Positions 9,032 to 18,156 are shown, numbered from the stretch's first letter. The stretch is 64,000 nt of DNA from an uncultured Clostridia bacterium (GCA_934203075.1 CAKPYT010000040.1:1-64000); one strand, 5' to 3'. Numbers and translations: made by a program. The notes: generated by a model from the sequence alone, not told the origin.

Positions 9032-10164
9032 AATACGAAGTGAAAGAAAATCAGTTGTTCTGGCTGCTGATTACCGTCATGCCCGCCAGCAAGTGCCTTT
9101 CGCTGCCGTCGCTGTTGGTGAAGTATGCCTGGCAGGATAGTTGGCTGGCGATTTTGGGCCTGTTTCTCATCGATTATCTGTTTTTCGTTGCTATGGCCGT
9201 GGCGGTTCTGCGCAATCGCGGCCGTTTGCCGTTGCAGCGCGTTCTGGAAAAAAGCCTCACGAAAATCGGTGCCAAAATCGCTTTTTTGTTTCTTGCCTCT
9301 TTTTTCGGGCTGCGCCTCATCGGGTTGATTCTGGATTTTATGGAGTTGTTTCACACAACATTGACCATCTCCACCAATTGGCTTGCTTTTGCGCTTCCGG
9401 TGCTCGCCTTTTCGCTGTTCACGGCCAATAAGGGCGCCAGAACCATCGCGCGGCTGTGCGAAATTCTGGCCATTCCCGTGCTGTGCGCGGGGTGGGTTAT
9501 GGTCTTGCTCTCCCTGGACGAAACGGATTTTTCCCGCCTGCTTCCGATGTTTCAATACCCTGCAGGAGTACTTCGTGCCATGTATCATCACACCTCCTGG
9601 TTCGGCGACAGTGTGTTCCTGCTGTTCTTTCTCGACCGCATCAAGCCGGGCAAGCGCTTTTTGGCAAAAGTTTCGCTCGGGTATTGGGTTTCGGTGGTGT
9701 GTGTTCTGGCGGTTTGTGTGACGTACTTCGGTTTGTACGGCAATACGGCATGGATGCATCGCAGCATCATTGCAAAAGTGTCGCAGTTCAACGTAACGGT
9801 AACTACGAACGGGCGATGGGATTGGCTCTGTTTGTTGGTCTGGATGGCTTCTCTGCTCATCAAAAGTGCCTTGTTTTCGTTTTGTATGGTGCAAAGTCTG
9901 CAGGCGCTGCTCGGAACAGGCAGGGCAAAAACGCCTGTTTCGTATGCGGTGGTTCTGGCGTTTGTGCTTACGCTTCCTTTGTGTACCGGGGTAGAAAGCT
10001 TTTTGAATAAAACGGCGAGCACGTCAAAATTGTTTTACGTTGTACAATACCTGTTGCCGCTGGCGTCCCCGTTTTTGGTGCAGTGGCAAAACAATGCCTG
10101 CCCGAAGGCACTGTGGCTCAGGAAACGACGTTTGGGAGGGGCTTATGAAAAACCGGTTTCGTAA
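9028..10164 (+). CDS. Spore germination receptor B subunit (GerB-type permease)
   Basis: 378 residues with about ten hydrophobic helices, as in the amino acid/polyamine permease-like B subunit of germinant receptors. The GTG at 9028 overlaps the gerA stop (GTGA), has AAGGGGGAAAAG just upstream, and gives a start (VKYEVKENQLFWLL) typical of the family. Longer upstream frames run through gerA and are discarded. The characteristic short block TSWFGDSVFLLFFLDRI is visible in the middle of the protein. It probably contributes to germinant recognition. The gene overlaps gerC by 20 bases. Confidence 0.9.
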   Translation: MKYEVKENQLFWLLITVMPASKCLSLPSLLVKYAWQDSWLAILGLFLIDYLFFVAMAVAVLRNRGRLPLQRVLEKSLTKIGAKIAFLFLASFFGLRLIGLILDFMELFHTTLTISTNWLAFALPVLAFSLFTANKGARTIARLCEILAIPVLCAGWVMVLLSLDETDFSRLLPMFQYPAGVLRAMYHHTSWFGDSVFLLFFLDRIKPGKRFLAKVSLGYWVSVVCVLAVCVTYFGLYGNTAWMHRSIIAKVSQFNVTVTTNGRWDWLCLLVWMASLLIKSALFSFCMVQSLQALLGTGRAKTPVSYAVVLAFVLTLPLCTGVESFLNKTASTSKLFYVVQYLLPLASPFLVQWQNNACPKALWLRKRRLGGAYEKPVS

Positions 10165-11356
10165 ATGTTTGCCCGTTGTCGTCGCCGTGCTGCTGCTCTG
10201 GCTGAATCAGTCCTTTCTCGGCGGCAGCATCAACGACCGTAACGTCGTGGTGGGGCTCGGGATCGATTACAAAGCAGAGGAATACCTTGTCACGGCGGAA
10301 ATCGTAGTGACGGAATCCGTCGGGGCAGACGGGAACAGCGCCGCGGCAAAAATTCTTTCCGGCCGGGGCAAAACGGTTGCGGACGCCCTGCAGGATATCT
10401 ATAAGCAAACGGCACGCGTACCGTCGCTGGGGCAATGCTGCATTCTTTTGTTGGGAGAAGGGCTTTTTACTTCGCAGGACGTCGTGCAGGCATTGGGCTA
10501 TTTTGCCTATTCGGATAATTTCAAGGACGGGACCATCGTCGCCTGCTGTATCGGCACCGCACAGGACTTTTATGCGCAAAATAACCTGCCGGACGAGTAC
10601 GTTTCCATCGGGTTGCAAACGCTTCTGAGTTCCTCCAGCGCACATACCGCCACGCCCGGTGTGATTTTGCACACCTTCATCGAAAGTATGCGCAGCCGCG
10701 GGGGCGGCGGATATCTTCCGCTGGTGAAGCATCTGGCGGAAAGCGGCGAAACTTCTTCGGAGGACGCCGCAAAAGCAACGGCATCGCAGGCCGGGTCCGC
10801 AGCGGAAGAGGGCGAAGAAAATAAAACAAGCGGCGCTTACGTTTGCAAGCGGGCCGCATTGTTTCGTGGGGGGAAGTACTGCGGCACGCTGAGCGAACGA
10901 GCGACAAAAGGATACGTGCTGTTAAACGACGAAGCAAGTTTTGAAAATTTCGTGATGGAAGATCGGTTCGGGGAGGTTCCGTTTTCCGACCTCGTAACGG
11001 TCGGGGTCCTTTCCAAAAAGACGGAAACGGTCGCTTCTTACGAAACGACGCCCGCTTTCGTATTGCGCATGCGGGTGCGATTCCGACGGATGCGCACGGA
11101 TATGGCGGCAAACACGGTAACGTCTATGCCGAAACTGGAGCCGGAGCTCGGTCCGGATTTGCTGGAAGGGATGCGCGGAGAACTGGAGGCTCTTTTGCAG
11201 GCGTGCGTGGAAGAAAGCGTGGCGTTCGGCTGCGATCTTTTTCAGACGTACGAAGCGTTGTATCGTGCGGCCGGCAGAAAGTGGGAGTTTTTCGAGGATC
11301 GCGCAGACGCGCTTTCCGGTATCGATTTCCGGATAGAAGTGGAGGTAAGCGAGTAG
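10145..11356 (+). CDS. Spore germination receptor C subunit (Ger(x)C family), no lipobox
   Basis: 403 residues. The family fold is recognisable from INDRNVVVGLGIDYK at the start of the mature domain, the SGRGKTVADALQDI block and the C-terminal domain with RAAGRKWEFFEDRAD. An N-terminal hydrophobic segment is present (LPVVVAVLLLWLNQSFLGG). The usual lipobox cysteine of GerC proteins (consensus GCWD near the end of this segment) is absent; the only nearby Cys lies before the hydrophobic core. The protein may therefore be anchored as an uncleaved helix and not as a lipoprotein. The ATG at 10145 lies inside the end of gerB, with GGGAGGGGC upstream as ribosome binding site. Confidence 0.88.
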   Translation: MKNRFRKCLPVVVAVLLLWLNQSFLGGSINDRNVVVGLGIDYKAEEYLVTAEIVVTESVGADGNSAAAKILSGRGKTVADALQDIYKQTARVPSLGQCCILLLGEGLFTSQDVVQALGYFAYSDNFKDGTIVACCIGTAQDFYAQNNLPDEYVSIGLQTLLSSSSAHTATPGVILHTFIESMRSRGGGGYLPLVKHLAESGETSSEDAAKATASQAGSAAEEGEENKTSGAYVCKRAALFRGGKYCGTLSERATKGYVLLNDEASFENFVMEDRFGEVPFSDLVTVGVLSKKTETVASYETTPAFVLRMRVRFRRMRTDMAANTVTSMPKLEPELGPDLLEGMRGELEALLQACVEESVAFGCDLFQTYEALYRAAGRKWEFFEDRADALSGIDFRIEVEVSE

Positions 11357-11861
11357 CTTCCCTCCGCTTTCGCTTTTTTGAAAAGTTTTGTAGCACTTCG
11401 GTGGAGAGGCTATTCTTGCAAAAAGTCGAAAAAGCGTTTTGAAAGGGTCGTTTACGACAGGCGAAATTGGCTCTCTGCTTTTGTTGTGCATTTCCGTCTT
11501 GGGGGGCCGCGAAGAAGAGCGCTTCGCGGCAACGGGCGCCGGAGGTTTTTTGGAAGCATTTGTTTATAAAATCAAAAGCAGCCGTTTCTGCACGTGAAAG
11601 GCGCACTTTGCGCCCAAAAGGGCGGGGTGGTGCACGTTTCCGACAGGTTTCGGTGTTTGCGTTGCCCGGGAACCGGCCGGGGCACCGCCGTGGAGAAAGG
11701 CGGTGCCGGATTTTGCGCGTACAGCAGAAAATCGATTTTTGGGGTTCGGGTCGGCACGATGCGTGTGCCTTGTTTGGAAAAAACGTCCCGGCGGATCGGG
11801 GCAAGAAAGTCCGGCAGTTCGGCCTTCGGAGGGGCAGAAAAACGCAGGAAACAAAACAAAG
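11357..11861. other. Intergenic region, no gene supported
   Basis: About 500 bases between gerC and trkH. Open frames on both strands have protein compositions rich in Arg, Gly and Cys and match no family. Two hairpins are visible: CCGCGAAG/CTTCGCGG at 11507-11529, and GGCACCGCC/GGCGGTGCC at 11681-11707 followed by GGATTTTG, which may act as the ger operon terminator. Confidence 0.5.
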
Positions 11862-11890
11862 TTGCAACAACGGAAAATTAGTGGTATAAT
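11862..11890 (+). promoter_or_regulatory. Promoter of trkH-trkA
   Basis: TTGCAA (11862-11867), a 17-base spacer and TATAAT (11885-11890) with an extended -10 (TGG). The predicted start of transcription (about 11897) lies only about five bases before the ATG at 11902, leaving no room for a Shine-Dalgarno. Confidence 0.8.
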
Positions 11891-11901
11891 GCGTAATACG
11901 T

Positions 11902-13230
11902 ATGAGACAAAAACGAAAAGGCGTATCCCCCGTCTTATGGATTCTGGCGGGGTACGTCGGTACAATTTTATTGGGCACGGCATTGCTTGCTTTGCCGTTT
12001 GCGCGAACCGGGCCGATTTCGTTTGTGGATCTGGCGTTCACCGCTACCAGTGCCGTCAGCATCACGGGGCTCGGCGTGCTGGACGTGTCGCAAGCGTTTA
12101 CGGGGTTCGGACAGGCAGTGCTGTTGCTGCTCATCGAGTTCGGCGGGCTGGGCTTTATGACGGTAGCCACCGTGGTGTTAACGGCGCTGGGGCGACGGAT
12201 TTCGCTGAAGTATCGTCTTGCCCTGACGGAATCTGCCGGGGCGGAAAACCTGCACGGCATGGTGCGGCTGGTGCGCACTTATGCGGTGTTCAGTTTGTTG
12301 GTTCAGTTGGGCGGCACTTTGCTGCTTTTGCCGGCAACGCTGCGTCTCTATCCGTTCGGCGAGGCGTTGTTCAAATCCGTCTTTCATGCCGTTTCCTCTT
12401 ACTGTAACGCCGGCGTCGATTTGTTTGCCGGGGCGTTGGGTTCTTTGGCGCAGAACCCGCTGTTTGCCCTGGTATCCTGCCTGCTGGTCGTTCTGGGCGG
12501 CCTCGGCGTCGGTATTTTGTTGGAATTTGCGCAAAAGAAAAAGTTCCGCAAATTGTCCTTGAATGCAAAAATCATTTTTTCCGCAACGGCCTTTCTGGTG
12601 CTGTTCGGCACGATATTCTTTTTGATTTGCGAGAGCGGGAACCCGCAAACGTTGGGGAACCTGCCTTTCGGGCAAAAATTGCTGGCGGCGCTGTTTCAAT
12701 CCGTCATGCCGCGAACCGCCGGTTTTGCGGGCGTTACGCAAAGCGCGCTGACGCAGTCCGGTCAGGTGATGACGTTTTTGCTGATGATCGTGGGCGGGGC
12801 ACCCGCCTCTACGGCCGGCGGCATTAAAGTGACGACGCTCGTGATTCTTTTTGCGGCTACGGCAACGGGGCTGCGCGGGAAGGAGGAAGTGACGCTCGGC
12901 CGAAACGGCATTGCGCAAAAAACGGTGCTGAAAGCGGTAGCGCTTGCGAGTGTTTACGTCGGTATTTTGTTGGTGGGCCTGTTGATCGTTTCCGTAACGG
13001 AAGCGGGCAGGGGGCACACGTTGTGGCAGTTGTTGTTCGAGGAGGTCAGCGCCTTGTCGAACGTCGGGTATACTTTGGATCTTACGCCTTTGCTTACGGC
13101 AGGGGGAAAGACGTTGATTCTGTTCATGATGCTGCTCGGCAGATGCGGGTTGCTGTCGTTTGCTTTGATTTTACCGGACGCATCGTACGTGCCGGTACGC
13201 TATCGGGAAGCACACGTGGCAATCGGTTAG
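11902..13230 (+). CDS. Potassium uptake protein, membrane subunit (TrkH/KtrB family)
   Basis: 442 residues with about ten membrane helices. The four P-loop repeats of the Trk/Ktr/HKT superfamily are visible as ATSAVSITGLGV, AVSSYCNAGVDLF, SVMPRTAGF and EVSALSNVGYTLDL, each with the selectivity-filter glycine or its replacement. It imports K+ together with the TrkA-type gene 8 bases downstream. The ATG at 11902 sits almost at the predicted transcription start, so the mRNA is probably leaderless. A later start would remove the first helix. Confidence 0.92.
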   Translation: MRQKRKGVSPVLWILAGYVGTILLGTALLALPFARTGPISFVDLAFTATSAVSITGLGVLDVSQAFTGFGQAVLLLLIEFGGLGFMTVATVVLTALGRRISLKYRLALTESAGAENLHGMVRLVRTYAVFSLLVQLGGTLLLLPATLRLYPFGEALFKSVFHAVSSYCNAGVDLFAGALGSLAQNPLFALVSCLLVVLGGLGVGILLEFAQKKKFRKLSLNAKIIFSATAFLVLFGTIFFLICESGNPQTLGNLPFGQKLLAALFQSVMPRTAGFAGVTQSALTQSGQVMTFLLMIVGGAPASTAGGIKVTTLVILFAATATGLRGKEEVTLGRNGIAQKTVLKAVALASVYVGILLVGLLIVSVTEAGRGHTLWQLLFEEVSALSNVGYTLDLTPLLTAGGKTLILFMMLLGRCGLLSFALILPDASYVPVRYREAHVAIG

Positions 13231-13238
13231 GAGGAGTT

Positions 13239-13892
13239 ATGAAAAAATTCAGGCAATATCTTGTCATCGGCATGGGGATGTTCGGTGAGGCGGTCGCGTC
13301 CACGCTTACGGAACTCGGGCACGAAGTGCTCGCGCTGGACGAAAATCCGGAGCGGCTTTCCGCCGTGCAGGACGTAGTGACGCATACCGTATGCGCAGAC
13401 GCTACGGACGTGCGTGTTCTGAAGTCGATCGGGGCAAACAATTTCGATGCCGCCGTCATCGCCATCGGGAACAATATGCAGGCAAGCACGCTGGCGACGC
13501 TTCTCTGCAAGGAAGTGGGGGTTCCGCGCGTCATCGCAAAGGCGCAAAGCGTTTTGCACAAGCGCGTGCTGATGAAAATCGGCGCAGACGAAGTCATCTT
13601 TCCGGAGGAAAGCAGCGGCATGAAACTGGCGCATGCGCTGGATAATCCAGGTGTGATGGAACTGGCGGAAATTGCGCCGAAAATCAAGTTGGCAGAGGTG
13701 CCCGCCCTGCCGGAATGGGACGGAAAAACGCTTGCGGGGCTGAACCTGCGGCAGAAGTATAACGTCAACGTTCTGTTGATTCAGCGGGAGGGGAAAGTGC
13801 TGCCCGTCCCCGCGGGAGATTTCGTTTTGCGCCTGGGGGACAACGTGATTCTTTGTGGCGCGTTGGAAGACGTCCGCAAGTTGATGAAATAA
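13239..13892 (+). CDS. Potassium uptake regulatory subunit (TrkA/KtrA family)
   Basis: 217 residues. An N-terminal RCK/TrkA-N Rossmann domain has the dinucleotide-binding motif VIGMGMFGEA near residues 9-18 and the acidic residue pair at LDENP. The C-terminal TrkA-C domain is roughly residues 135-217. It binds ATP/ADP or NAD(H) and gates the membrane subunit. The ATG has TAGGAGGAG upstream, overlapping the trkH stop codon, so the two are cotranscribed and probably coupled. Confidence 0.93.
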   Translation: MKKFRQYLVIGMGMFGEAVASTLTELGHEVLALDENPERLSAVQDVVTHTVCADATDVRVLKSIGANNFDAAVIAIGNNMQASTLATLLCKEVGVPRVIAKAQSVLHKRVLMKIGADEVIFPEESSGMKLAHALDNPGVMELAEIAPKIKLAEVPALPEWDGKTLAGLNLRQKYNVNVLLIQREGKVLPVPAGDFVLRLGDNVILCGALEDVRKLMK

Positions 13893-13936
13893 AGGGAAAA
13901 ACGGCTGTTTTCGGGCGAGTTTTCGCACAAAAACAC

Positions 13937-13965
13937 TTGCAAGAAAAATGTTTTCTTGCTATAAT
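13937..13965 (+). promoter_or_regulatory. Promoter of rpsF-ssb-rpsR
   Basis: TTGCAA (13937-13942), a 17-base spacer and TATAAT (13960-13965). Confidence 0.85.
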
Positions 13966-13971
13966 ACATAG

Positions 13972-14030
13972 GCTTTTAAGCAAATATCCTTGCCTCGTTT
14001 TTACGAGGCCATAGTCCGAAAGGAGGTGAC
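13972..14030 (+). promoter_or_regulatory. Structured rpsF leader, possible S6:S18 autoregulatory element
   Basis: The leader holds a hairpin GCCTCG/CGAGGC (13992-13997 with 14004-14009). CCTT (13988-13991) just before it can pair with AAGG (14019-14022), which overlaps the AGGAGG ribosome binding site, leaving ATAGTCCGA unpaired on one side. Many bacteria carry an S6:S18-binding leader here. The assignment is an inference from position and shape; covariance was not tested. Confidence 0.4.
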
Positions 14031-14034
14031 AAGA

Positions 14035-14313
14035 ATGAACAACTACGAAGTTTTGTACATTCTCGACAACATGGAAGATGAAGCACGCGAAGCGCTGATT
14101 GCGAAATTCTCTCAACTGGTGGTCGACAATGGCGGCGAAGTAGCCAACGTGGACAAATGGGGCGTGAAAAAATTTGCATATCCCATCAACTACAAAAACG
14201 AAGGTTACTACGTGCTGATGAACTTTGCGGCACCGGCAAGCGTACCGAGCGAATTGGAACGTGTAATGAAAATTACCGACGGCGTCGTGCGTTGCATGGT
14301 AGTACGCAAATAG
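14035..14313 (+). CDS. rpsF: 30S ribosomal protein S6
   Basis: 92 residues, beginning MNNYEVLYILDN as in bacterial S6, with the downstream block WGVKKFAYPINYKNEGYY. The ATG at 14035 follows AAAGGAGGTGACAAG, which decides this start over an upstream in-frame codon at 13990. It binds 16S rRNA as a heterodimer with S18 and is followed by ssb after 9 bases. Confidence 0.97.
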   Translation: MNNYEVLYILDNMEDEAREALIAKFSQLVVDNGGEVANVDKWGVKKFAYPINYKNEGYYVLMNFAAPASVPSELERVMKITDGVVRCMVVRK

Positions 14314-14322
14314 GAGAAGTTT

Positions 14323-14736
14323 ATGAATAAAGCAATTTTAGTCGGTCGTTTAACGCGCGATCCGGAATCCGGCACGACGGGTAGCGGCACCACCTATTGC
14401 CGTTTTACTCTGGCGGTGGACCGTCCCTTCAAAAATGCGGACGGCGAACGCGTGGCGGACTTTTTGCCTGTCGTCGCTTGGCGCGCTCAGGCGGATTTTG
14501 TACAAAGATATTTCCATAAAGGCGATCCGTGTGCGGTAGTGGGCAACATTCAGACCCGCTCGTACGACGCACAGGACGGAACGAAACGTTACGTTACGGA
14601 AATCGTGGCGGAAAACGTGGAGTTTGTGCCGCGTGCGCAAGGCGGTTCGCAGGAATTCGGCGACAGAAGCGAGTCCAAACCGAAAAAAGCGATGGACGAA
14701 CTACAGGAAATTGACGACGGCGAGTTGCCGTTCTGA
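14323..14736 (+). CDS. ssb: Single-stranded DNA-binding protein
   Basis: 137 residues. An OB-fold occupies about residues 1-105 (MNKAILVGRLTRDPE start, FTLAVDRPFKN block). The acidic C-terminal tail ends in DDGELPF, the tip that recruits repair and replication partners. The linker is short. It lies in the conserved rpsF-ssb-rpsR operon. Confidence 0.96.
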   Translation: MNKAILVGRLTRDPESGTTGSGTTYCRFTLAVDRPFKNADGERVADFLPVVAWRAQADFVQRYFHKGDPCAVVGNIQTRSYDAQDGTKRYVTEIVAENVEFVPRAQGGSQEFGDRSESKPKKAMDELQEIDDGELPF

Positions 14737-14748
14737 TAAGGAGACAGT

Positions 14749-14997
14749 ATGAGTGAAGAAAAAGTGGTAAAACGCCCGATGCGTAGACCCGCTCGCAAAA
14801 AGGTTTGCACTTTCTGTGTAGACAAGGTGGAAAGCATCGATTATAAAGACGTTGCGAAATTGCGTAAATATATGACCGAAAAAGGAAAAATCATTCCGCG
14901 CAGAATGAGCGGTGTTTGCGCAAAACATCAACGGGAGTTGGCAGTCGCGATCAAACGTGCAAGAGTGATGGCTCTTTTACCGTTTGTTGCGGAATAA
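14749..14997 (+). CDS. rpsR: 30S ribosomal protein S18
   Basis: 82 residues with a basic N-terminus ([10 protein letters not shown]). A short C-x2-C-type segment (VCTFCVDK) is present, so this copy may be of the zinc-associated form, although only one further cysteine (SGVCAKH) is visible. The family block [19 protein letters not shown] closes the protein. TAAGGAGACAGT precedes the ATG. It is the last gene of the operon. Confidence 0.96.
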   Translation: MSEEKVVKRPMRRPARKKVCTFCVDKVESIDYKDVAKLRKYMTEKGKIIPRRMSGVCAKHQRELAVAIKRARVMALLPFVAE

Positions 14998-15012
14998 CAA
15001 ACAAACAGCAGG

Positions 15013-15047
15013 AAGGAATCGGATCGTGTACGAACGGTTCCTTTTTC
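15013..15047 (+). terminator. Terminator of the rpsF operon
   Basis: AAGGAATCG (15013-15021) pairs with CGGTTCCTT (15035-15043) and is followed by TTT. Confidence 0.65.
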
Positions 15048-15108
15048 CGTACGCAGAAAGCGTTGAAAAACGTACCGAACGGCCGGCCGGAAGGCGAAGA
15101 GGTTCAGG

Positions 15109-16284
15109 ATGGATTACAGAAAAGAATCTTTAAAAAAGCACTACGAATGGAAAGGGAAAATCGAAATTGCACCGCGTGTTTCGGTATCAACGCGGGAAGA
15201 GTTGTCTCTGGCGTATACGCCCGGCGTTGCGGAGCCGTGCATGGCAATTCACGAGGACGTGAATAAAAGTTTTGAGTTAACGCGTCGCTGGAACACGGTA
15301 GCCGTCATTACGGACGGCACGGCGATTCTCGGGCTCGGGGATATTGGGCCGGAGGCCGGCATGCCCGTGATGGAAGGGAAGTGCGCTTTGTTCAAAGCGT
15401 TTGCCGGGGTGGATGCAGTGCCGTTGTGCCTGCGCACGAAAGATACGGAAGAAATCATCCGTACCGTTTCGCTGTTGGCAGGCAGTTTCGGCGGAATCAA
15501 TCTGGAGGATATCTCCGCCCCTCGCTGTTTCGAGGTGGAACGCCGCCTGAAAGAAATTTGCGACGTGCCCGTGTTTCACGACGATCAGCACGGCACGGCA
15601 ATCGTAGTGGGAGCAGGGCTGCTGAACGCATTGCGTCTGGTGCACAAACAGATGGAAAACCTGAAAGTCGTTGTGAACGGTCCCGGGGCCGCGGGCATTT
15701 CCATTGCAAAGTTTCTGATGGCTATGGGCGTGCGGGACGTCATTCTGTGCGGCAAGCAGGGGATTCTGAACGCAGCGGACAAAGAAATTAACGAAGCGCA
15801 GCGCGCGATTGCAAAGATCACCAACCCGCGCGGCGTAACGGGAAAATTGCAGGACGCAATGAACGGGGCAGACGTGTTCATCGGCGTATCCGCGGCAAAT
15901 TGCGTTTCGAAAGAGATGGTTGCCTCTATGGCGAAGGATGCCATTGTCTTTCCGTTGGCCAACCCCGTACCGGAAATTTCGTATGAGGACGCATTGGCGG
16001 CAGGTGCCCGCATCGTCGGCACCGGCAGCAGCGAACATCCGAATCAGATCAACAACGCGTTGGTTTTCCCCGGGGTGTTCCGCGGGGCATTGGATGCACG
16101 CGCCGGCGACGTAAACCTGCAAATGATGATTGCCGCAAGCCACGGGATTGCAAGCCTGGTGGGGGATCGGCTGAGCGAAACCTATATCATTCCGGATCCG
16201 TACGATCCGAAAGTACACGAAGCGGTCGCAAAATCGGTAGAGCGCGCCGCTTACGAAAGCGGTGTAGCCAGAAAAGTCAAATAA
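15109..16284 (+). CDS. NAD(P)-dependent malic enzyme
   Basis: 391 residues, oxidative decarboxylation of malate to pyruvate. Visible family blocks are YTPGVAEPC (about residues 41-49), VITDGTAILGLGDIGP, the metal/substrate region VFHDDQHGTAIV, the nucleotide-binding VNGPGAAGISIAKFL (about 188-202) and FPLANPVPEIS. It is the short bacterial form, without a fused phosphotransacetylase domain. Only a weak GAAGAGG lies before the ATG. It probably feeds pyruvate and NAD(P)H to fermentation. Confidence 0.94.
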   Translation: MDYRKESLKKHYEWKGKIEIAPRVSVSTREELSLAYTPGVAEPCMAIHEDVNKSFELTRRWNTVAVITDGTAILGLGDIGPEAGMPVMEGKCALFKAFAGVDAVPLCLRTKDTEEIIRTVSLLAGSFGGINLEDISAPRCFEVERRLKEICDVPVFHDDQHGTAIVVGAGLLNALRLVHKQMENLKVVVNGPGAAGISIAKFLMAMGVRDVILCGKQGILNAADKEINEAQRAIAKITNPRGVTGKLQDAMNGADVFIGVSAANCVSKEMVASMAKDAIVFPLANPVPEISYEDALAAGARIVGTGSSEHPNQINNALVFPGVFRGALDARAGDVNLQMMIAASHGIASLVGDRLSETYIIPDPYDPKVHEAVAKSVERAAYESGVARKVK

Positions 16285-16449
16285 AAGCGCTTGTTCGGCT
16301 GCGTTTTCGGCGTTTTTTCCGAGGAGATAAGGAAAGCGAAAAACAGGGGAACAACAAACTAGAAAAGACGGAGGCGGCCTTTCGCCTCGAAGAACGGTTC
16401 GTGTTTTAGCGGGCCGTTTCCGACTATTTGAGAAAAACAAAAAGAATTT

Positions 16450-17880
16450 ATGAGAGCAAAAGAGAAAGAACCACGCAAATTAGATATGACGCAAGGCTCG
16501 TTTTGGGATAAAATCGTGCTGTTTTCCCTGCCGTTGATGCTGACGGGCGTTTTGCAGTTGCTGTTCAGCACGGCGGATCTGGTCGTCATCGGTCAGTTTT
16601 CCAAAACGCCGAAGGTTTCTTTGGCGGCCGTCAGTTCCAATGGGGCGTTGGTCAACCTGATCATTACGGTAGCGCTCGGCCTCAGCGTCGGTGCGAACGT
16701 GGTACTGGCGCGCGCCATCGGTGCCAGAAATGCCGACCAGGCGCGTAAAACGGTGCACACTTCGTTGGTGCTGGCTTTGATCACCGGCGTAATTTTCGGT
16801 TTGGTGGGCTTTTTCGGGGCACCGTTGTTCCTGACGTGGATGAAAACGGACCCCGCAATTATGGAAAAAGCAACAACGTATCTGCGTATTTACTTTTTGG
16901 GCATGCCCGCCAACCTGGTGTATAACTTCACTTCGTCGTTGATGCGCGCGGACGGGGATACCAAGCACCCGCTTTATTTCCTTGCGGCAGGCGGCGTTCT
17001 GAACGTGGTTTTAAACGTTGTTTTCGTGGCATGTTTCGATATGGACGTGGCAGGAGTCGCTGTCGCTACGATTGTGTCGCAATACGTTTCCGCCGTGCTG
17101 AACGTCATTACCATGTGCCGTTCGCAAGGGTACCTGCAGCTGCGCCTGAAGGAGTTGAAAATTCATAAAGCGGAATTGCGTTCCATCGTACAGGTCGGTC
17201 TGCCGAGCGGTGTGCTGAACTCCTGCTTTTCTATCGCAAACGTCATTATTCAGACCTCCATCAACAAACTGGGTGCCGTCTACGGCATCGACCTGGTAAC
17301 GGGCAGTTCTACCAGCGGCAACGTGGAAGGGTTCGTGTACGTCGCGATGAATGCGTTTGCCAGTGCGGCGACGACGTTCGCCGGGCAGAACTTCGGTGCG
17401 AAAAAATACAAACGAATCAAAACGACCATGTGGGTTTGCAGCCTTCTGGTGGTGATCGCCAACGTTGTGGTCGGCGGACTGGTACTGTTGTTTGGTCGCC
17501 AGATCTGCGGTTTGTATGCCCCGGGGGAGGAACAGGTCATCGACTTCTCTATGCAGAGAATGTGGGTGCTGATTCCCATCTACTTTTTGTGCAGCATTGC
17601 CGAAGTTCTGGCAGGCGGCCTTAACAGCATGGGGCACAGCGTCAGCCCGATGATCGTCAGTTTCTTTTCCATCTGCGTGTTCCGGTTGATTTGGGTGTAT
17701 ACGGCATGTGTTGCCGTGCAAACACCGGAAATGCTCTATTTATCCTACCCCATCAGTTGGGTACTCGATACGGCGGCTATGCTTTTGCTCTTTGTGCTGG
17801 CCTATCGCAAATTGATTCGTTCGGACACGCCGCAGCCGCCCCGTGCGGGAGAACTCCTCGAAACGCAGGAGTCCGTCTGA
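16450..17880 (+). CDS. MATE family efflux transporter
   Basis: 476 residues with about twelve membrane helices in two homologous halves, as in MATE cation/drug antiporters. Family-like blocks include SLPLMLTGVLQLLFSTADL at the first helix, GLSVGANVVLARAIGA, and NFGAKKYKRIK in the second half (compare QNxGAxxxxR). The start is uncertain: no good Shine-Dalgarno precedes 16450, and a second ATG lies at 16486. The substrate is unknown. Confidence 0.9.
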   Translation: MRAKEKEPRKLDMTQGSFWDKIVLFSLPLMLTGVLQLLFSTADLVVIGQFSKTPKVSLAAVSSNGALVNLIITVALGLSVGANVVLARAIGARNADQARKTVHTSLVLALITGVIFGLVGFFGAPLFLTWMKTDPAIMEKATTYLRIYFLGMPANLVYNFTSSLMRADGDTKHPLYFLAAGGVLNVVLNVVFVACFDMDVAGVAVATIVSQYVSAVLNVITMCRSQGYLQLRLKELKIHKAELRSIVQVGLPSGVLNSCFSIANVIIQTSINKLGAVYGIDLVTGSSTSGNVEGFVYVAMNAFASAATTFAGQNFGAKKYKRIKTTMWVCSLLVVIANVVVGGLVLLFGRQICGLYAPGEEQVIDFSMQRMWVLIPIYFLCSIAEVLAGGLNSMGHSVSPMIVSFFSICVFRLIWVYTACVAVQTPEMLYLSYPISWVLDTAAMLLLFVLAYRKLIRSDTPQPPRAGELLETQESV

Positions 17881-17908
17881 ACCTGTTTTACAGAGAAAAC
17901 AATCAAGT

Positions 17909-17955
17909 AAAAACCCTCCGGAGAATTTTTTGAGGCCCCCCGGAGGGTTTTTGAA
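17909..17955 (+). terminator. Terminator of the MATE gene
   Basis: AAACCCTCCG (17911-17920) pairs with CGGAGGGTTT (17941-17950) around a 20-base loop, followed by TT. Confidence 0.7.
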
Positions 17956-18126
17956 TGCAGCGGGGAACGTTTGCCCTTTGTTTTGTCGGGGCAAGAACTT
18001 GCTTCGCCGTATATTTTTCAGAGCAAAGAATCTTCCGGGCGAAGTCTTGGGGCCTTGTCGTTCGCTTCGGAAAAGAGAGGGGAAAAGCAGGCACTCCCGC
18101 AAGTTTTTTCTGAAAGAGGGAAAAAC

Positions 18127-18156
18127 AAAAGAAAGCACCGAAAAAGTGCTTTCTTC
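18127..18156. terminator. Terminator of the minus-strand gene at 18207
   Basis: AAGAAAGCAC / GTGCTTTCTT (18129-18138 with 18146-18155). On the minus strand it is followed by TTTGTTTTT. Confidence 0.75.

Noticed and set aside
11124..12278. Long minus-strand frame over the gerC end and trkH start
   Set aside because: It overlaps two certain genes and their promoter, and the product is low-complexity.
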